The notes under the pieces: model-generated
Database searches by the model: none
Told to the model about the DNA's origin: nothing
Seen by the model: only the letters and a program-made list of their open reading frames with translations
NCBI RefSeq assembly: GCF_902167145.1
Contig: NC_050104.1
Location: 10,996,001 to 11,060,000, forward strand
Length of the DNA: 64,000 nucleotides
Direction of reading: 5' to 3'
Source of the DNA: Zea mays
Taxonomy: Eukaryota > Streptophyta > Magnoliopsida > Poales > Poaceae
Translations under genes and position numbers: made by a program
In this document: piece by piece, positions 24,000 to 35,358 of the stretch
How positions within the stretch are numbered: position 1 is the stretch's first letter
Layout: every line of letters begins with the position of its first letter

Positions 24000-25640
24000 G
24001 AGAGTTGATGACTTGGTTGCCTAAACCCAAGAATTAGGCTTTAGTGAACCATGACCCGACCCAGAGTCGAATTTTCCGTTATCATTTCATGACCACACCC
24101 GTACAAGTAAATGCCTAGATAATTTCTTTGTCGGACCTAGAGTATACCTAGACTTCAAACAAGGATCTCAAGTCGTGCCTCCTTTTAGAGCCATTCTCTT
24201 GAACAGCTGATGCAGGTTGAAGTCTCTAGTATAGTTGGCCTCTCCTTGTGGATCGTCAGGTTACTTTATTAACCCAACCTAGGAAAGACATGTCCGACCA
24301 TTTCCTTGAATTTGATGCCTTTGGTTTCTTCATATCTATCGAAGGCATACCAACTTAAGCCTTGACCTTGTGATCTCTGCGATGGGCATAGAAATATGAT
24401 TGGGCTAAATTAACAGTCTCCCCTCGTACTCCTTCTATCAAGTTTAGATTATGGCCATGCCTTGGGCCATGATCTATTTGGCTCTCTACTTGTAACCATC
24501 TTTATTAGTGGAGTATTTCGTTGTGTATAATCACCCTTGCTCAATCTATTGGTGACATGGTGGAGAACTTATGGTACCACGGCGAAGCTGAGAGCCTCCT
24601 ATGAATGTGCACCCAGGATTTTGCTGCTTGGCGCATGTCGGTATCGAGGTCTCTAGTCATGATCCATTATGGAATTACACTAATGTGTTGTCTTCCATTG
24701 ACCTTTCCTTGAAACACTCTCTATGTGTCTTGAAGAGATCAAGCAACATCTGTCATTTCCATTGGATCAAAAGGGCATACCACTTTCATGTGTGGTCTTA
24801 TTTCTTTTGATCTTGGTAGTGACTACTCACACAAGTTCCCTTTGCATCCTTTGTGTAAAGGTGAAGCCTTGGAGCTTTTTAGTGTAAGAAAACAACTAAT
24901 TAGCTCTCAAATTGGAGATTGACTTTCCCCTGCCGCTGAAATGCAGGAGTTTGTTCATTCGCTTTCCTAATTAATCTATGTATTCCCTAACCAAGTGGAT
25001 AATTCATCTCGCTTGAAGAAACGGATGAACAACCTGACCAAATGGATTTTTATCCAAATGCATGACCTTTGGCTTGCAAATGTGAACTCTCAACCCTTGG
25101 CTTACCGATGGTATTGAGAGGACTTGCTCAATGTCAAAAGTAGTTCAACAAGTTGGTTTCACTAACGTGCAACTGCCTGTTGAACGAAGGTTGAGTTTAG
25201 AGATCGTTTTATCAAGTTGTCTAAGCTCACTTTTGTACAACCCCTCTTAAGGAAGAATTTTCAAGAATCGAGATTAAGTCGGTCAATAACCACCTAACCA
25301 TCGCTCTAGTCGTGCCTCGATTGCCTCATGTATGCTTTTCCAGCATAAGTGATTGGGTCGAGCCATGTCTAGTGCCCGATAAAATGGACTAGTTGCAAAG
25401 TCCGCATTTTTAGATCCCTCCACTGGTGATTTTTCTTGAATCAATATCACCTTTCGTGAATTTGGATTCCCTGGCTAACACGAGTTGACCGTGATGTTAC
25501 TCAACATTCACACTCGTCTCGTGTGCTATGAACTTACTGTAACCACTTGTTGGTAAACCTCTTCTTGTGTGTTTTACCCAAGATGGTGCATCTGATTCTA
25601 TTTGGGTAAAGTTGCATAATTGCCACCCAACAGACTCAGA
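24000..25640 (+). other. Chromovirus interior without recognisable coding
   Basis: No reverse transcriptase or RNase H motif (no YVDD or F.DAS-type block) in any frame. Scattered words such as GTCGGACCTAGAGTATAC suggest rearranged or heavily diverged pol DNA, but nothing can be assigned. Confidence 0.5.
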
Positions 25641-25675
25641 TAGTACAGTGTCATCAGAAAAAGCAAGTTGCACAT

Positions 25676-26749
25676 GTGGAAATGGGAAGATATTGTATGG
25701 ACTTTATCATGGGATTACCCAGGACTACAAAAGGGTATGACTCTATCTGGGTTATTGTTGATCGGCTTACGAAAATTTCTCATTTTCTGCCAATCAAGAC
25801 CGATTACCCAGTTACTGTCTATACCCAATTGTACATTGTTCGTATTCTTAGTCTGCACGGTGTTCCGAAAACCATAGTGCCGGATCGTGGATCGCAATTC
25901 GTATCCAAATTCTGGGAAGAACTTCATAAATCCCTGGGTACTAAGTTGCTCCACAGTACGGCCTATCATCCTCAAACCAATGGACAGACTGAGAGGGTGA
26001 ACCAAATACTTGAAGATATGCTGCGGGCATGTGTCTTGGACTTCTCACCAAAATGGGATGAATATTTGCCCCTAGCAAAATTTTCATACAATAACAGTTA
26101 TCAAGAAAATATCAAGATGGCACCTTTTGAAGCTTTATATGGACGACGGTGTCGAACTCCGCTAAATTGGTCTGAACCTGGAGAAAGATACTTCTTTAGG
26201 CCTGATATGGTGAAAGAGGTTGAAGAAAAGGTTCAGAAAATTATCCATAATATGAAGAAAGCTCAAGCACGGCAAAAGAGTTATGCAGACAAACGGCGAA
26301 TGCCCTTATATTTTCTTGAAGGAGACTATGTCTACTTGAAGGTCTCACCAATGAAGGGTGTATCGCGTTTCGGAGTTAAAGGAAAACTTGCACCACGATA
26401 TATTGGTCCTTTTCTTATTCTGGAAAGATATGGGCCAGTGGCGTATCGACTTCAGCTCCCCGAAACATTGTCTGCTGTGCATAATGTATTCCACGTGTCA
26501 CAATTGAAGAAGTGTCTTCGGGTTCCTGATCGAACCATTGAAGTGGCTGATGTTGTCCTGGAACCAGATTTAACATACTCGGAACATCCTATTCGAGTTC
26601 TGGATCAAAAGGACAGGGTCACCCGAAGAAAGACTCTCAAGTTCTATAAGATACAGTGGAACCAGCATTCGGAAGATGAGGCTACATGGGAAACCCAAGA
26701 CTTCTTGGATAAGAATTTCCCAGGCTTTTTAGCCTCATGTAAATTGTAA
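25676..26749 (+). CDS. Chromovirus integrase core with chromodomain
   Basis: 357-codon open frame. Integrase catalytic core with Asp in YCMDFIMGLPRT, Asp in VPDRGSQFVSKFW and Glu in NGQTERVNQILEDMLR. A GPY/F-type region follows (GKLAPRYIGPFLILERYGPVAYRL), then FHVSQLKKCL and a C-terminal chromodomain (RRKTLKFYKIQWNQH, EATWETQDFL). The N-terminal zinc finger is missing, and only a short stub precedes the core. Chromodomains direct integration toward heterochromatin marks; that is family knowledge. The frame is uninterrupted to its TAA, consistent with a young insertion. Confidence 0.9.
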   Translation: MEMGRYCMDFIMGLPRTTKGYDSIWVIVDRLTKISHFLPIKTDYPVTVYTQLYIVRILSLHGVPKTIVPDRGSQFVSKFWEELHKSLGTKLLHSTAYHPQTNGQTERVNQILEDMLRACVLDFSPKWDEYLPLAKFSYNNSYQENIKMAPFEALYGRRCRTPLNWSEPGERYFFRPDMVKEVEEKVQKIIHNMKKAQARQKSYADKRRMPLYFLEGDYVYLKVSPMKGVSRFGVKGKLAPRYIGPFLILERYGPVAYRLQLPETLSAVHNVFHVSQLKKCLRVPDRTIEVADVVLEPDLTYSEHPIRVLDQKDRVTRRKTLKFYKIQWNQHSEDEATWETQDFLDKNFPGFLASCKL

Positions 26750-26884
26750 AGCCTGTATAGCTGTTGTAAAAAAAGAAGTAACCCCCACATCACCCCTGTC
26801 TTGTACCAAGAATAAGGAAATAAAAATGTGATGCGTTTCCTTTACCATTACCTACCCTAGGATTTTTAATCTCGGGACGAGATT

Positions 26885-26902
26885 CTTTTATGGGGGGAAG
26901 GA
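26885..26902 (+). promoter_or_regulatory. Chromovirus polypurine tract
   Basis: ATGGGGGGAAGGA directly abuts the 3' LTR, preceded by the CTCGGGACGAGATT word that typically precedes the tract in this clade (compare TCTCGAGGACGAGATT at about 63778). Confidence 0.85.
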
Positions 26903-29900
26903 TGTAACACCCCTGGTGTTACTATAACTAAAACTTGAGCATGGCATCATGAGCATTGGCATTGCATATGTTTGACACACCTAGAGTGCATTCACTAGGC
27001 AAAAATTTGAAACAAGTTGTGTTGTTTAAAGTGTTTTGCAAAAAGAACCCTGGTTAAGGAACTTAACCCTAAATAGAGGTTAAAAGGGTAAAACTTAACC
27101 CAAGTTAAGAAAACCTAAATACTTTAGGGTAAAAGTCATAAAATGACCCTAAAAATAAAGTTGAATCACATTTATACCCCTGGGATGCCAGAAACCCTAA
27201 TTGGAATCCTGGAAAACCCTGAAACCAAACCCTAGGGGCTTATGTGCAAAATTAGTCCACTTTTGGGCTAAAGTGCAGAAACCAAGCTAAATAAGTATTT
27301 AAAGTCATTTGGTTCACAAATATGTGGACTTGAAAGCCAAACCCTAAGTTTTGGACCAAAATGCAAAAATCACTTCTTAAAGCACTATAGAGCCTAAGTC
27401 TGAAATCAGTGTGTTTTCTTCAACTTTGAGCCCTTGTATCTTTCATGTTCTAGGGATTTTGCCCTAGGGAACCACATCAAAGTTAAAGACCAAACATAGG
27501 AGAACAACTTTGCTCAAGAAGGAAAGCATAGTTGTTAAGAGAAATTGGAAGATAATCATGCTCAAAGCTTGGCTGACAGGCTGGTTTCATTTGGAAATTC
27601 AGCTACTCAGTGTAACAGGGTCAGCTTTGAGTGTGAATTCAACCATGATATAGTGATCAAATGAGCTCAGTCACTATAGTCGAAATTTAGGTGGTACATA
27701 GCTCTCCAACTTTGCTGCAGAGCATGGAGTATGTTCCTATTGGAATTTGTGAGTAAATCATGCCTGAATATCGACTGTCAGACTAACTGAATCCCAATCC
27801 AATGGTACAGTAACCTGATAAAGATCAAACTGCCAGCGCTGCTCGCTCGCCGCCGGTGACCTGCCTGCGCTGGGATTCGTGCTGTTGCCGCCTAGATGCA
27901 CGCTCGGGTGGGTGGATAACATCGCGAGAGGAAAGATATTTGTCGTCGGTGGGCTGGAGGTCACTCCGGTGACTCACCGTCACCATCTCCCTTCTGTTTT
28001 GCGGCTGAGCAGATAAGCTCGCCGGGGAACCACCGTCGCACGACCTTGCGCCACGTATCTGAGTACCTCCACCGCATCGCCGCGCTTCGTTTTAGCTTCC
28101 CGCCGATCACCGGAGTTGTCGCCACGACGGTTGCCACGAGTTCACTTGCACCAGTAGCCTTTTTCCTCTCCGGCCGCCACCGCGCCATCTTCAATTCATG
28201 TGCCACCGACGAAGCTGCCTATAAATTGAGCTCGTGGCTAGCTTCGCAATATCATTGTGCACCCCCACACCAAGTATTGCTCCTAGTCGATTCCCTACGA
28301 GCTCTAATTTTGCATTCGCCCCAATTCTGTTCAAGCACACCCGAAATCCAACCTCATCGTGGCCAGCACCCCTCCGGTCAGTAATGATCAAATTACTCTT
28401 TGTTTTAGTTAGTATGTGATCTCCTATTGCTCTCCATGCCAATCAATTGAAATTCGGCTGAAGCCCATCACCGGAACACACAGTTGCTCTGTAGAACGCC
28501 ATCGTGACACCATCTCCGTCGCCCCACGTTTCTATTCGTGCCCAGTCCAAATTTTAGTATGTGCGGCATCTCTGGTTAACCTGTGAAGCTTTCTCAAGCT
28601 TCAATTGAGTCAGTCACGTCGTCGGTTGGTCGGAACGTGTTCATCCCTTCGATCCTCCGCCCTGTTACCGTGGGCTGGTTGATTCAATGCCCCATTATTG
28701 AAATTGTTTGAGGGGAAATACTCGGGAGGGGTTCAATTCGGTGACAGCCGTTCGGGAGCGCCAGTCTTTGCGTAAATTGGCCTATACACGAGCTCGCCGG
28801 AGCTCTGCTCGATGTTGCTCGCCGTGAGGGACGTTTTTGGGGAAGAAGCGAAGTTCCAGGGACCTTAGCGTAAGGTGTCAGTGACTCTTAGATATTCTGT
28901 AGAACGTTTTGCAGATTAGTTAAGACCTCGGGGGCGTTTTCGCAAAATCAACAGCCAGCGCGCGCGGGCACGTTTCTGTCTGGGTCTGGGCTGGTTGGGC
29001 TGAAATCAGCCCAACACTATTCACCTTTCTCCTTTTCTTTTTCAGAATAACTTTAGAAATCCATGGAAAAATGTAGAAAAATGCTAAAATTGTGAAACTA
29101 ATTTTCCTAGGTTTGTTATTTTCCATAGTATTTAATAAAAATAAGTTGGTGATTTTTGGTGAAAATAAGAAATTTTAGGGTATTTAAAGTAGTTAAAAGT
29201 CTTGGTTATAGATTTTTAGAAAATAATTGATAAGTCCTAAAATGCCCAAAATTTTTATGTGAGTGTTATACAATATTTAGAGACCTTGGGTAGAGTTTGA
29301 ATTGATTTGAACCTTGTTTGATCACCAAACCCCAAAACACCCCCCCTGCTCCATGAACTCCTTTACCGACTCCGGAAACCCTAAGTTCCCGGAACTCCGT
29401 GAAGGCAAGTTGTATTCAAGACGTAACTAATAAGTTTATGTTATCTTTGCATCCTCATGAGCATCCCATGGCATCCATTCTTATACATGCATATGGTTAT
29501 GATTAGAACGAGAAGAAGAGATAGAAGTAACTGAAGAGCAAGTGCAACCACCTTTGGACACTCAGGCCGGGAATAGTTTCTACTTCGACATTTGTGGATC
29601 CGAGCCTGAATCACCTGTTAACGAAGGCAAGCCCCGGTGCATTTGCCACCTCCCTTGATGTTTTTAAATCTTTCTCACTTGCTTGCTGCATTAAGTTATA
29701 GGAGTTGATTGTTAAACAATTCCTGCATTACCTTCCTTGATTTTGATTATCCTCCTTGCAACCCTGTTTTTACAAAAAGGTTTTACTATGCTTAGTATTG
29801 CTTTAGAAAAACAAAAGGATTTGTTTTACAAAAGATGTTTGGCATAAGTGGTTGGGATGTTTTCAAAAACAAAACTTGATGGTGGATCCATCATGGCCAT

Positions 29901-31100
29901 GATGGGTCCAACATCGAAAAAGATGTACCTCTGTCAGGTACCAAACTTTGGATTTGAAATGATTAAGCTGAGACCGGGCGGGTGACTTGCACGAGAAGAG
30001 AGTCTCGGTGTAGTGTCTCCGTCTGAGTCGATTAAGGACCTTGTCGATGTAGGCTTGATGATCGAGGACCCTTTAACTGGTCACATGCCTCGTCATGGGT
30101 AAGCCTTGCCTCGGGCAGACTAAGGCCGGAATAAGACAACACGAGATGGGCGTGGAGCGGTGGCGAGAGTAGCGTGTACCCTCCGTGGCAAGAGGCTGGA
30201 CGGTGGTGTATCTGTGCTCTCGGTCTGCGTGAACCTGATCCGGTCTTAAGAACCCCGGTGGCGGGTTGACATATGCAAGGGTTAAGTGCTACATATGTCG
30301 TGTGATTGGAGATCCTCAGCTGAGTATAATCGATTCGGATCGCCGTACCTTCGCGGTTATGAAGACTTGGTCACTGACCTACACGTAGCATTCCACTAAA
30401 GATGATGGGTTTTTGTTAAAGAAATTGGCTAGTGCAGGACCAGTGATTGAACTAGGATAGAAAGAACTCTAGTGCAGGTAATTTTACTTAACTTGACAAA
30501 TAAAACTGGATTTTTAAGGATCCACTTTAGTAAGCATTTCTGCAAAAACAGAGTCTTGAATTTTGAAAAGCCTTACCTTGACTCCCCTATAACCAGCATA
30601 CCCTTGAGAGTCTTTTCCTTAGTCGGGTAAGACTTGCTGAGTATTCCAAACTCAGGGTTTATCCCTTCGTTGTTTTTAGGTGAGGAAGTAGCAGACTTTT
30701 GCTGCTTCTGTGCTAAGGTGGTTCCCAAAGAAGAAAAACAAGACTGAAGTGCGGGAGGACTCGGTCCTCCATCTAGGATCTTTTGTGTATAGTCTTTCGG
30801 GAGAAGTTTGTGTCTCCCTGGTTTGTATAATTATTACTCTATGCACTCACTTTTAGGCTGGTCTGTAATAATATAACTCAAGCTTACTTTTAAAATAAAT
30901 GTAAAGTTTATGTAATTCGCTTCCGCATTTCTTTATCTCCGATGCTCTGTAATGTCTACAAGATGGGTGAGACGTTCCTGGTAAGGTAAGGAAAGATACC
31001 GAACTTGTCAAGTAGTTCAGGGGCACCTACAGGGTTGTCTGATGTCTGTGAGACAAGGACAACTGTAGGTGGGCCTAATTACTTGGGAGGTTCTGTCACA
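26903..31100 (+). repeat. Chromovirus 3' LTR
   Basis: 4198 bp, the same length as the 5' LTR. The six differences seen by eye are A/G near 18889/26937, A/G near 20144/28192, A/G near 20226/28274, T/G near 20380/28428, T/C near 20857/28905 and C/T near 23046/31094. The TATA candidate is at 28219-28227. Confidence 0.95.
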
Positions 31101-31105
31101 GCAGT

Positions 31106-31786
31106 CCTCGTCGCCGAGGCTACGACTACCGTCGGAACAGTCGGAAAGGCAGTAGTCGCATGCGGTCATGAAGTCCCGCATGGCACTGGGGTTGCCAAGT
31201 CCAGAGAAATCCTAATAGAAGCTGGGCTCGTCGTCTTCCCCGGACCCAGAGGGCCCGTAGGTCGAGACGTCCGTCAGCCGGTCCCAAGGTGACCGCATAC
31301 GAAACCCCAAGGGGTTCGGACTCGCCTCTACGAGAGCGTCCGCCAAAGCGAGGCCGCTTGGCGGGTCGAGGCTGAATCCGAAAGGCGCGAGATGGGAATT
31401 GGTCGGTACCTCTTGGTCGACGGGCGGTGATGAAGTCACGTCGGGGACTGACTGCACCGTCGTCTCAGGTACGAGGGTGACGCCCAGCAAGCCTTCCGCG
31501 AGCGTGCCAGCGTCGTCCATTTGCTCGGAGTTGGCGTGTCGCGGGGAGATGACGCTCGCCTTCGTCTCAAACGCGAGGTCGATGCCCGACGCGCCCCCCA
31601 TTGGAGCGCTGGGGCCGTCGACTCGCTCGACAGTCGACGAGGCGTTGCCTCCCGCTTGGCCTTGGTTGCCTCGCCTCCTCCTCCGTTGGCGGGGGAGAGG
31701 ACGGGGCGAGCTCGAAGGTTGTTCTTCCACCCCGCGGGGAAGACGTCGTCGATTCCACCGCCGGCGGGCGAGCTATCGGCCGCCAT
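31106..31786 (-). pseudogene. Tat-A gag, N-terminal part
   Basis: In element sense two possible starts exist in different frames: 31786 (MAADSSPAGGGIDD) and 31730 (MEEQPSSSPRP). The downstream frame contains IDLAFETKASVISPRHANSE, APFGFSLDPPSGLALADAL and SPWDRLTDVSTYGPSGSGED and ends at a TAG (31212-31214) after DDEPSFY. It then continues toward the insertion point at 31105. The reading resumes at 18849. The stop shows that gag was already broken, or broke later, independently of the chromovirus insertion. Confidence 0.8.
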
Positions 31787-31948
31787 TGTCGCTGTCGCCC
31801 GGCGGTGGAAAGAGTATCATGTCGTAGCTGCCATCGAGGGACATGAACTCAAGACTCCCGAAACGGAGCACCGTCCCGGGTTGGAGAGGTTGCTGGAGAC
31901 TGCCCATCTGGAGCTTGACGGGAAGCTGTTCGTCAACACACAGCAGGC

Positions 31949-31966
31949 CCCTACCTGGCGCACCAA
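31949..31966 (-). promoter_or_regulatory. Tat-A primer binding site
   Basis: On the minus strand TTGGTGCGCCAGGTAGGG begins one base inside the 5' LTR border, as expected for the minus-strand primer site. I do not assign the tRNA. Confidence 0.65.
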
Positions 31967-31967
31967 C

Positions 31968-33641
31968 TGTCGGCGTTCTAAGACCGGGGGGTCCCTAAGC
32001 CGATGAGTGAATGTCGTCGCGTGCCCCAGCCTAGATGGGTCGACGCGAGGCCGAGCGCGAAGGGGGGAAGTGAGGTGGCCGGAGATGGGCGTGAGAGAGG
32101 TGGAAATCCCGCGACCTTCGTGTTCGTCCCGCGCCCAGGTCGGGTGCGCTTGCAGTAGGGGGTTACAAGCGTCCACGCGGGAGAGGGAGCGAGTGGCCTC
32201 ACGCGAGCGCCTGTCTCGTCCTCGTCCCCGCGTGGCCAACCCTCTCTAAGAGGGCCCTAGTCCTTCCTTTTATAGGCGTAAGGAGAGGATCCAGGTGTAC
32301 AATGGGGGGTGTAGCAGAGTGCTACGTGTCTAGCAGGGGAGAGCTAGCGCCCTAAGTACATGCCGTTGTGGCAGCCGGAGAGATTTTGGCACCCTACTGG
32401 CGTGATGTCGTGGCCGTCGGAGGAGTGCTGGAGCCTGGCGGAGGGACAGCTGTCGAAGCTGTTGAGTCCTTGCTGACGTCCTCTTGCTTCCGTAAGGGGG
32501 CTGAGAGCCGCCGTCGTCACAGAGTATGCGGGGCGCCATCATTGCCTATCTGGTGGAGCGAGCCAGATGGGACGCCGGTCTTGTTCTCTATGGCCCGAGT
32601 CAGCTCGGGGTAGGGTGATGATGGCGCCTCCTGTTGACGTGGCCAGTCTGCGCCCTAGGTTGGGCGATGTGGAAGCTCCTCCGAAGCCGAGGTCGAGTCT
32701 GTCTTCCGTGACCGAGGTCGAGTCCGAGCCCCTGGGTCGGGCGAGGCGGAGACCGTCGGCTGAGGCCAGGGCGGAGTCCGAGCCCTGGGGTCGGGCGAAG
32801 CGGAGTTCATCGTCTTCTGGGGCTGAGCCCGAGTCCGAGCCCTGGGTCGGGCGGAGCGGAGTTCGTCATCTTCTGGGGCTGAGCCCGAGTCCGAGCCCTG
32901 GGTCGGGCGGAGCGGAGTTCGTCGTCTTCTGGGGCTGAGCCCAAGTCTGAGCCCTGGGTCGGGCGGAGCGGAGTTCGTCGTCTTCCAGGACTTAGCCCGA
33001 GTCCGAGCCCTGGGTCGGGCGGAACAGAGTTCGTCGTCTTCCGGGACTTAGCCCGAGTCCGAGCCCTAGGTCGGGCGGAGCGGAGTTCGCCGTCTTCTGG
33101 GGCTGAGCCCGAGTCCGAGCCCTGGGTCGGGCGGAGCGGAGTTTCCTATGGTGCCTGCGTCCGGGCCTGACTGCCTGTCAGCCTCACTCTGTCAAGTGGC
33201 ACCGCAGTCGGAGCGGCGTAGGCGGCACTGTCTTTCTGTCAGGCCGGTCAGTGGAGCGGCGAAGTGACGGCGGTCACTTCGGCTCTGTCGGCTGAAGGGC
33301 GCGCGTCAGGATAAAGGCGTCAGGCTGCCTTTGCATTAAATGCTCCTGCGATTTGGTCGGTCGGCGCGGCGATTTGGTCAGGGTTGCTTCTTGGCGAAGA
33401 CAGGGCCTCGGGCGAGCCGGAAATACGTTAGCCGCTGGGGGGGGCCTCAGGCGAGGCGGAGATCCTCCGGGGTCGGCTGCCCTTGTCCGAGGCTAGGCTC
33501 GGGCGAGGCGTGATCGCATCCTTCGAATGGACCGATCCCTGACTTAATCGCACCCATCAAGCCTTTGCAGCTTTATGCTGATGGGGGTTACCAGCTGAGA
33601 ATTAGGAGCCTTGAGGGTACCCCTAATTATGGTCCCCGACA
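31968..33641 (-). repeat. Tat-A 5' LTR
   Basis: 1674 bp, TG...CA termini. The minus-strand CTATAAAAG promoter box is at 32267-32275, driving toward gag. It carries the 56-bp tandem array (32718-33150). Confidence 0.93.
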
Positions 33642-33646
33642 CCTAT
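33642..33646. other. Tat-A target-site duplication, right copy (CCTAT)
   Basis: Second copy of CCTAT; see 7535-7539. Confidence 0.93.
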
Positions 33647-34434
33647 AATGGGTGGTAGCGTGTCTGCACTTGTTTTCTCCGTAGTGTTCTATGCCTGACA
33701 ATTGTTTTTATCAGCTTATTGGATAATTAGAATAACTCATTCCGACACTTGGTTGTCCCTGCAACAGAGAAAAGATTAGATTAGTGTACGTTTGTTGATA
33801 TATTTGCCTATCATTCAAATAATTTATGTGATATTATAATGTTTGTTCGATATTAGTTCATTCTATTTGAGTCGACGTATTTACAATAATATTATATATT
33901 TATATCGTTAATATAATATTAGTATTATGGTGATATTTTGCGACACGGATTTGCATATCATAGTGATGTTTGTTGTTCTATATCTATGTTTTATACTAAT
34001 TTTTAACTTCCGTGGCAAAGTACGAGCACTCCATAATGTGTCGGCTAGCGTCTGCCCAAAAGCTAGAAAGTGATGTTGATGCATCGCTGCAAAAGGTTTT
34101 TAGTGATTAGGTTCAAGCTCAGGAATCTAGGTGTTGTGCTATCTGCTCCTCTCAATAGTAACTACAGTTTTCTCTGAACTATGACAATTTGTGCCTACTA
34201 ATAACTAGATCATTGATCATACACTATCGAAACAAACCACATGGCATCATTGCCTGCTACTGCCAGTGGTGGTAGGGGAGGACTAAGATAAGAACTAGAG
34301 AAGCGTCTTGCCCAGCAGTCAATCAGGCATTCAAGCCTATGTCCTATCAACTATAAGCAACAACATTAAATCGTTGTACACTAATATTTATCGAATAATT
34401 TGTACGCCGTCGCAACGCACGGGCACACAACTAG
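33647..34434 (+). other. Helitron 3' portion
   Basis: AT-rich 788 bp between Tat-A and the CTAG terminus. No coding domain recognised. It ends with the CCGT/ACGG hairpin and CTAG described under the Helitron. Confidence 0.7.
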
Positions 34435-34647
34435 TATAGTCATATGTTCATGTTTTCGTTTTCTCTCCCATATCCCGATTATTTTCGAAGCGTTCTTGAC
34501 CGTATTGGTTCGTTTTCGATATACTGTTAATCTCGTGTTGAATTATATTCCCACTCATCCCATTTTACATTTCGTTTCCGATTACAAATGTGAAAAATGA
34601 AAATAGGAGAGAGGGTTTTCCGACCGATTCCGACTGTTTTCACCCCT

Positions 34648-35358
34648 AGGTTTAGGACTCACCAAACCGGTCCAGTGGCGCACTGGACCACGTCTGCAGT
34701 GAGCTTAGACTTAGGCTCTGGATGGTTTGGTGCACCAGACCTCCGTCTTTACGAAGTCTACATTTTCAGGAATTATTTCATAATTCATCGGACCATCTAC
34801 AAGAACCAGTCCGGTGGTGCACCAAACTGTCTTCAATGGCTATCTCTCGTGGGCCTGCTTTGGCCAACGACTAACGGACGTGGCACCCGGTCTAGAGGTG
34901 CACCGGACCGGATAGGTACTAGTCAGCTAAGGAAGGCTCCCAGTTAGATTCCAGGGATGGGGCTATAGGACTTGGTCCGGTGGGGCACCGGGCCGGTACA
35001 ACATATTTTAGAATCTTTTTAGAAGGAAGGGGAAACAACTATGGGACCTTTTAGGGCTATAAAAGGAACCCAAGTCGCACCTCTTCAGTACACAAGCATA
35101 CCAAAAGATATTCTACACTCTGACATTCTGCCACAACACATTATTCTAGCTGTTTTAGTGAGATTCAAGCGTAGTTTTGAGTCATTTCTTGTAACTCTTG
35201 TGTTTGCGCTCTTATGATCGTGTTTTTGTGTTGTGTGGATGGTTTTGGCTCTTGTGTGTGTACTCTCTCCCCTCTCTTGTGCTAAGTTGTAACTCTATCT
35301 TATGTACAGCTACAAGAGACTCCAATTTATGGAGATTCCTTGCGAGATGGATACTATT
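34648..35358 (+). mobile_element. Right part of an old Copia-type LTR
   Basis: Contains scattered decayed versions of the CACCGGACTGTCCGGTG words seen in the Sirevirus LTRs (for example CCAGTCCGGTGGTGCACC near 34805). It also has a TATA box in GGGCTATAAAAGGAACC (35055-35071) and, near 35320, the GAGACTCC...GGAGATTCCTTGCG block that ends R/U5 in those LTRs. It is cut by Tat-B at 35359 and presumably resumes beyond the window. Confidence 0.65.

Larger units (their letters stand above)
18855..31100 (+). mobile_element. Del/Tekay-like chromovirus (Ty3/gypsy), very young, internally deleted
   Basis: Complete LTR-to-LTR insertion of 12,246 bp inside the gag of Tat-A. The two LTRs are both 4198 bp and by eye differ at six positions only. 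Primer site TGGTATCGGAGC (initiator Met tRNA type) at 23055-23066 and a polypurine tract before 26903. The interior is only 3850 bp: a coiled-coil ORF, a protease-end remnant, 1.6 kb without recognisable domains, then an integrase core with C-terminal chromodomain. Reverse transcriptase and most of gag and protease are missing. Because the LTRs are nearly identical, the loss must predate a recent transposition, so it was probably mobilised in trans by an intact relative. Confidence 0.92.
7540..33641 (-). mobile_element. Tat-A: Tat-lineage Ty3/gypsy retrotransposon, minus strand, inactivated
   Basis: Two related LTRs of about 1.67 kb (31968-33641 is the 5' LTR in element sense, 7540-9216 the 3' LTR) are flanked by CCTAT. 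Without the nested chromovirus it is about 13.9 kb. The order in element sense is LTR, primer site, gag, protease, RT, RNase H, a second archaeal-type RNase H, integrase, a 3.9-kb non-coding tail, LTR. The second RNase H domain and the long tail are typical of the Tat/Ogre lineage (cinful-zeon, RIRE2 and similar); I do not assign a family name. LTRs differ by dozens of substitutions, so it is clearly older than the chromovirus inside it. At least five premature stops and three frameshifts block expression. Confidence 0.93.

Noticed and set aside
18855..31100. Segmental duplication of an 8-kb unit with genes at 20.0 and 28.0 kb
   Set aside because: The two copies are terminal LTRs with a primer site, polypurine tract and GCAGT target duplications.
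31005..32006. Plus-strand ORFs over Tat-A gag
   Set aside because: Shadows of the minus-strand gag frame.
34657..35358. Separate gene around the TATA box at 35057
   Set aside because: The arrangement matches a decayed Copia LTR (palindrome words, TATA box, GAGACTCC block).
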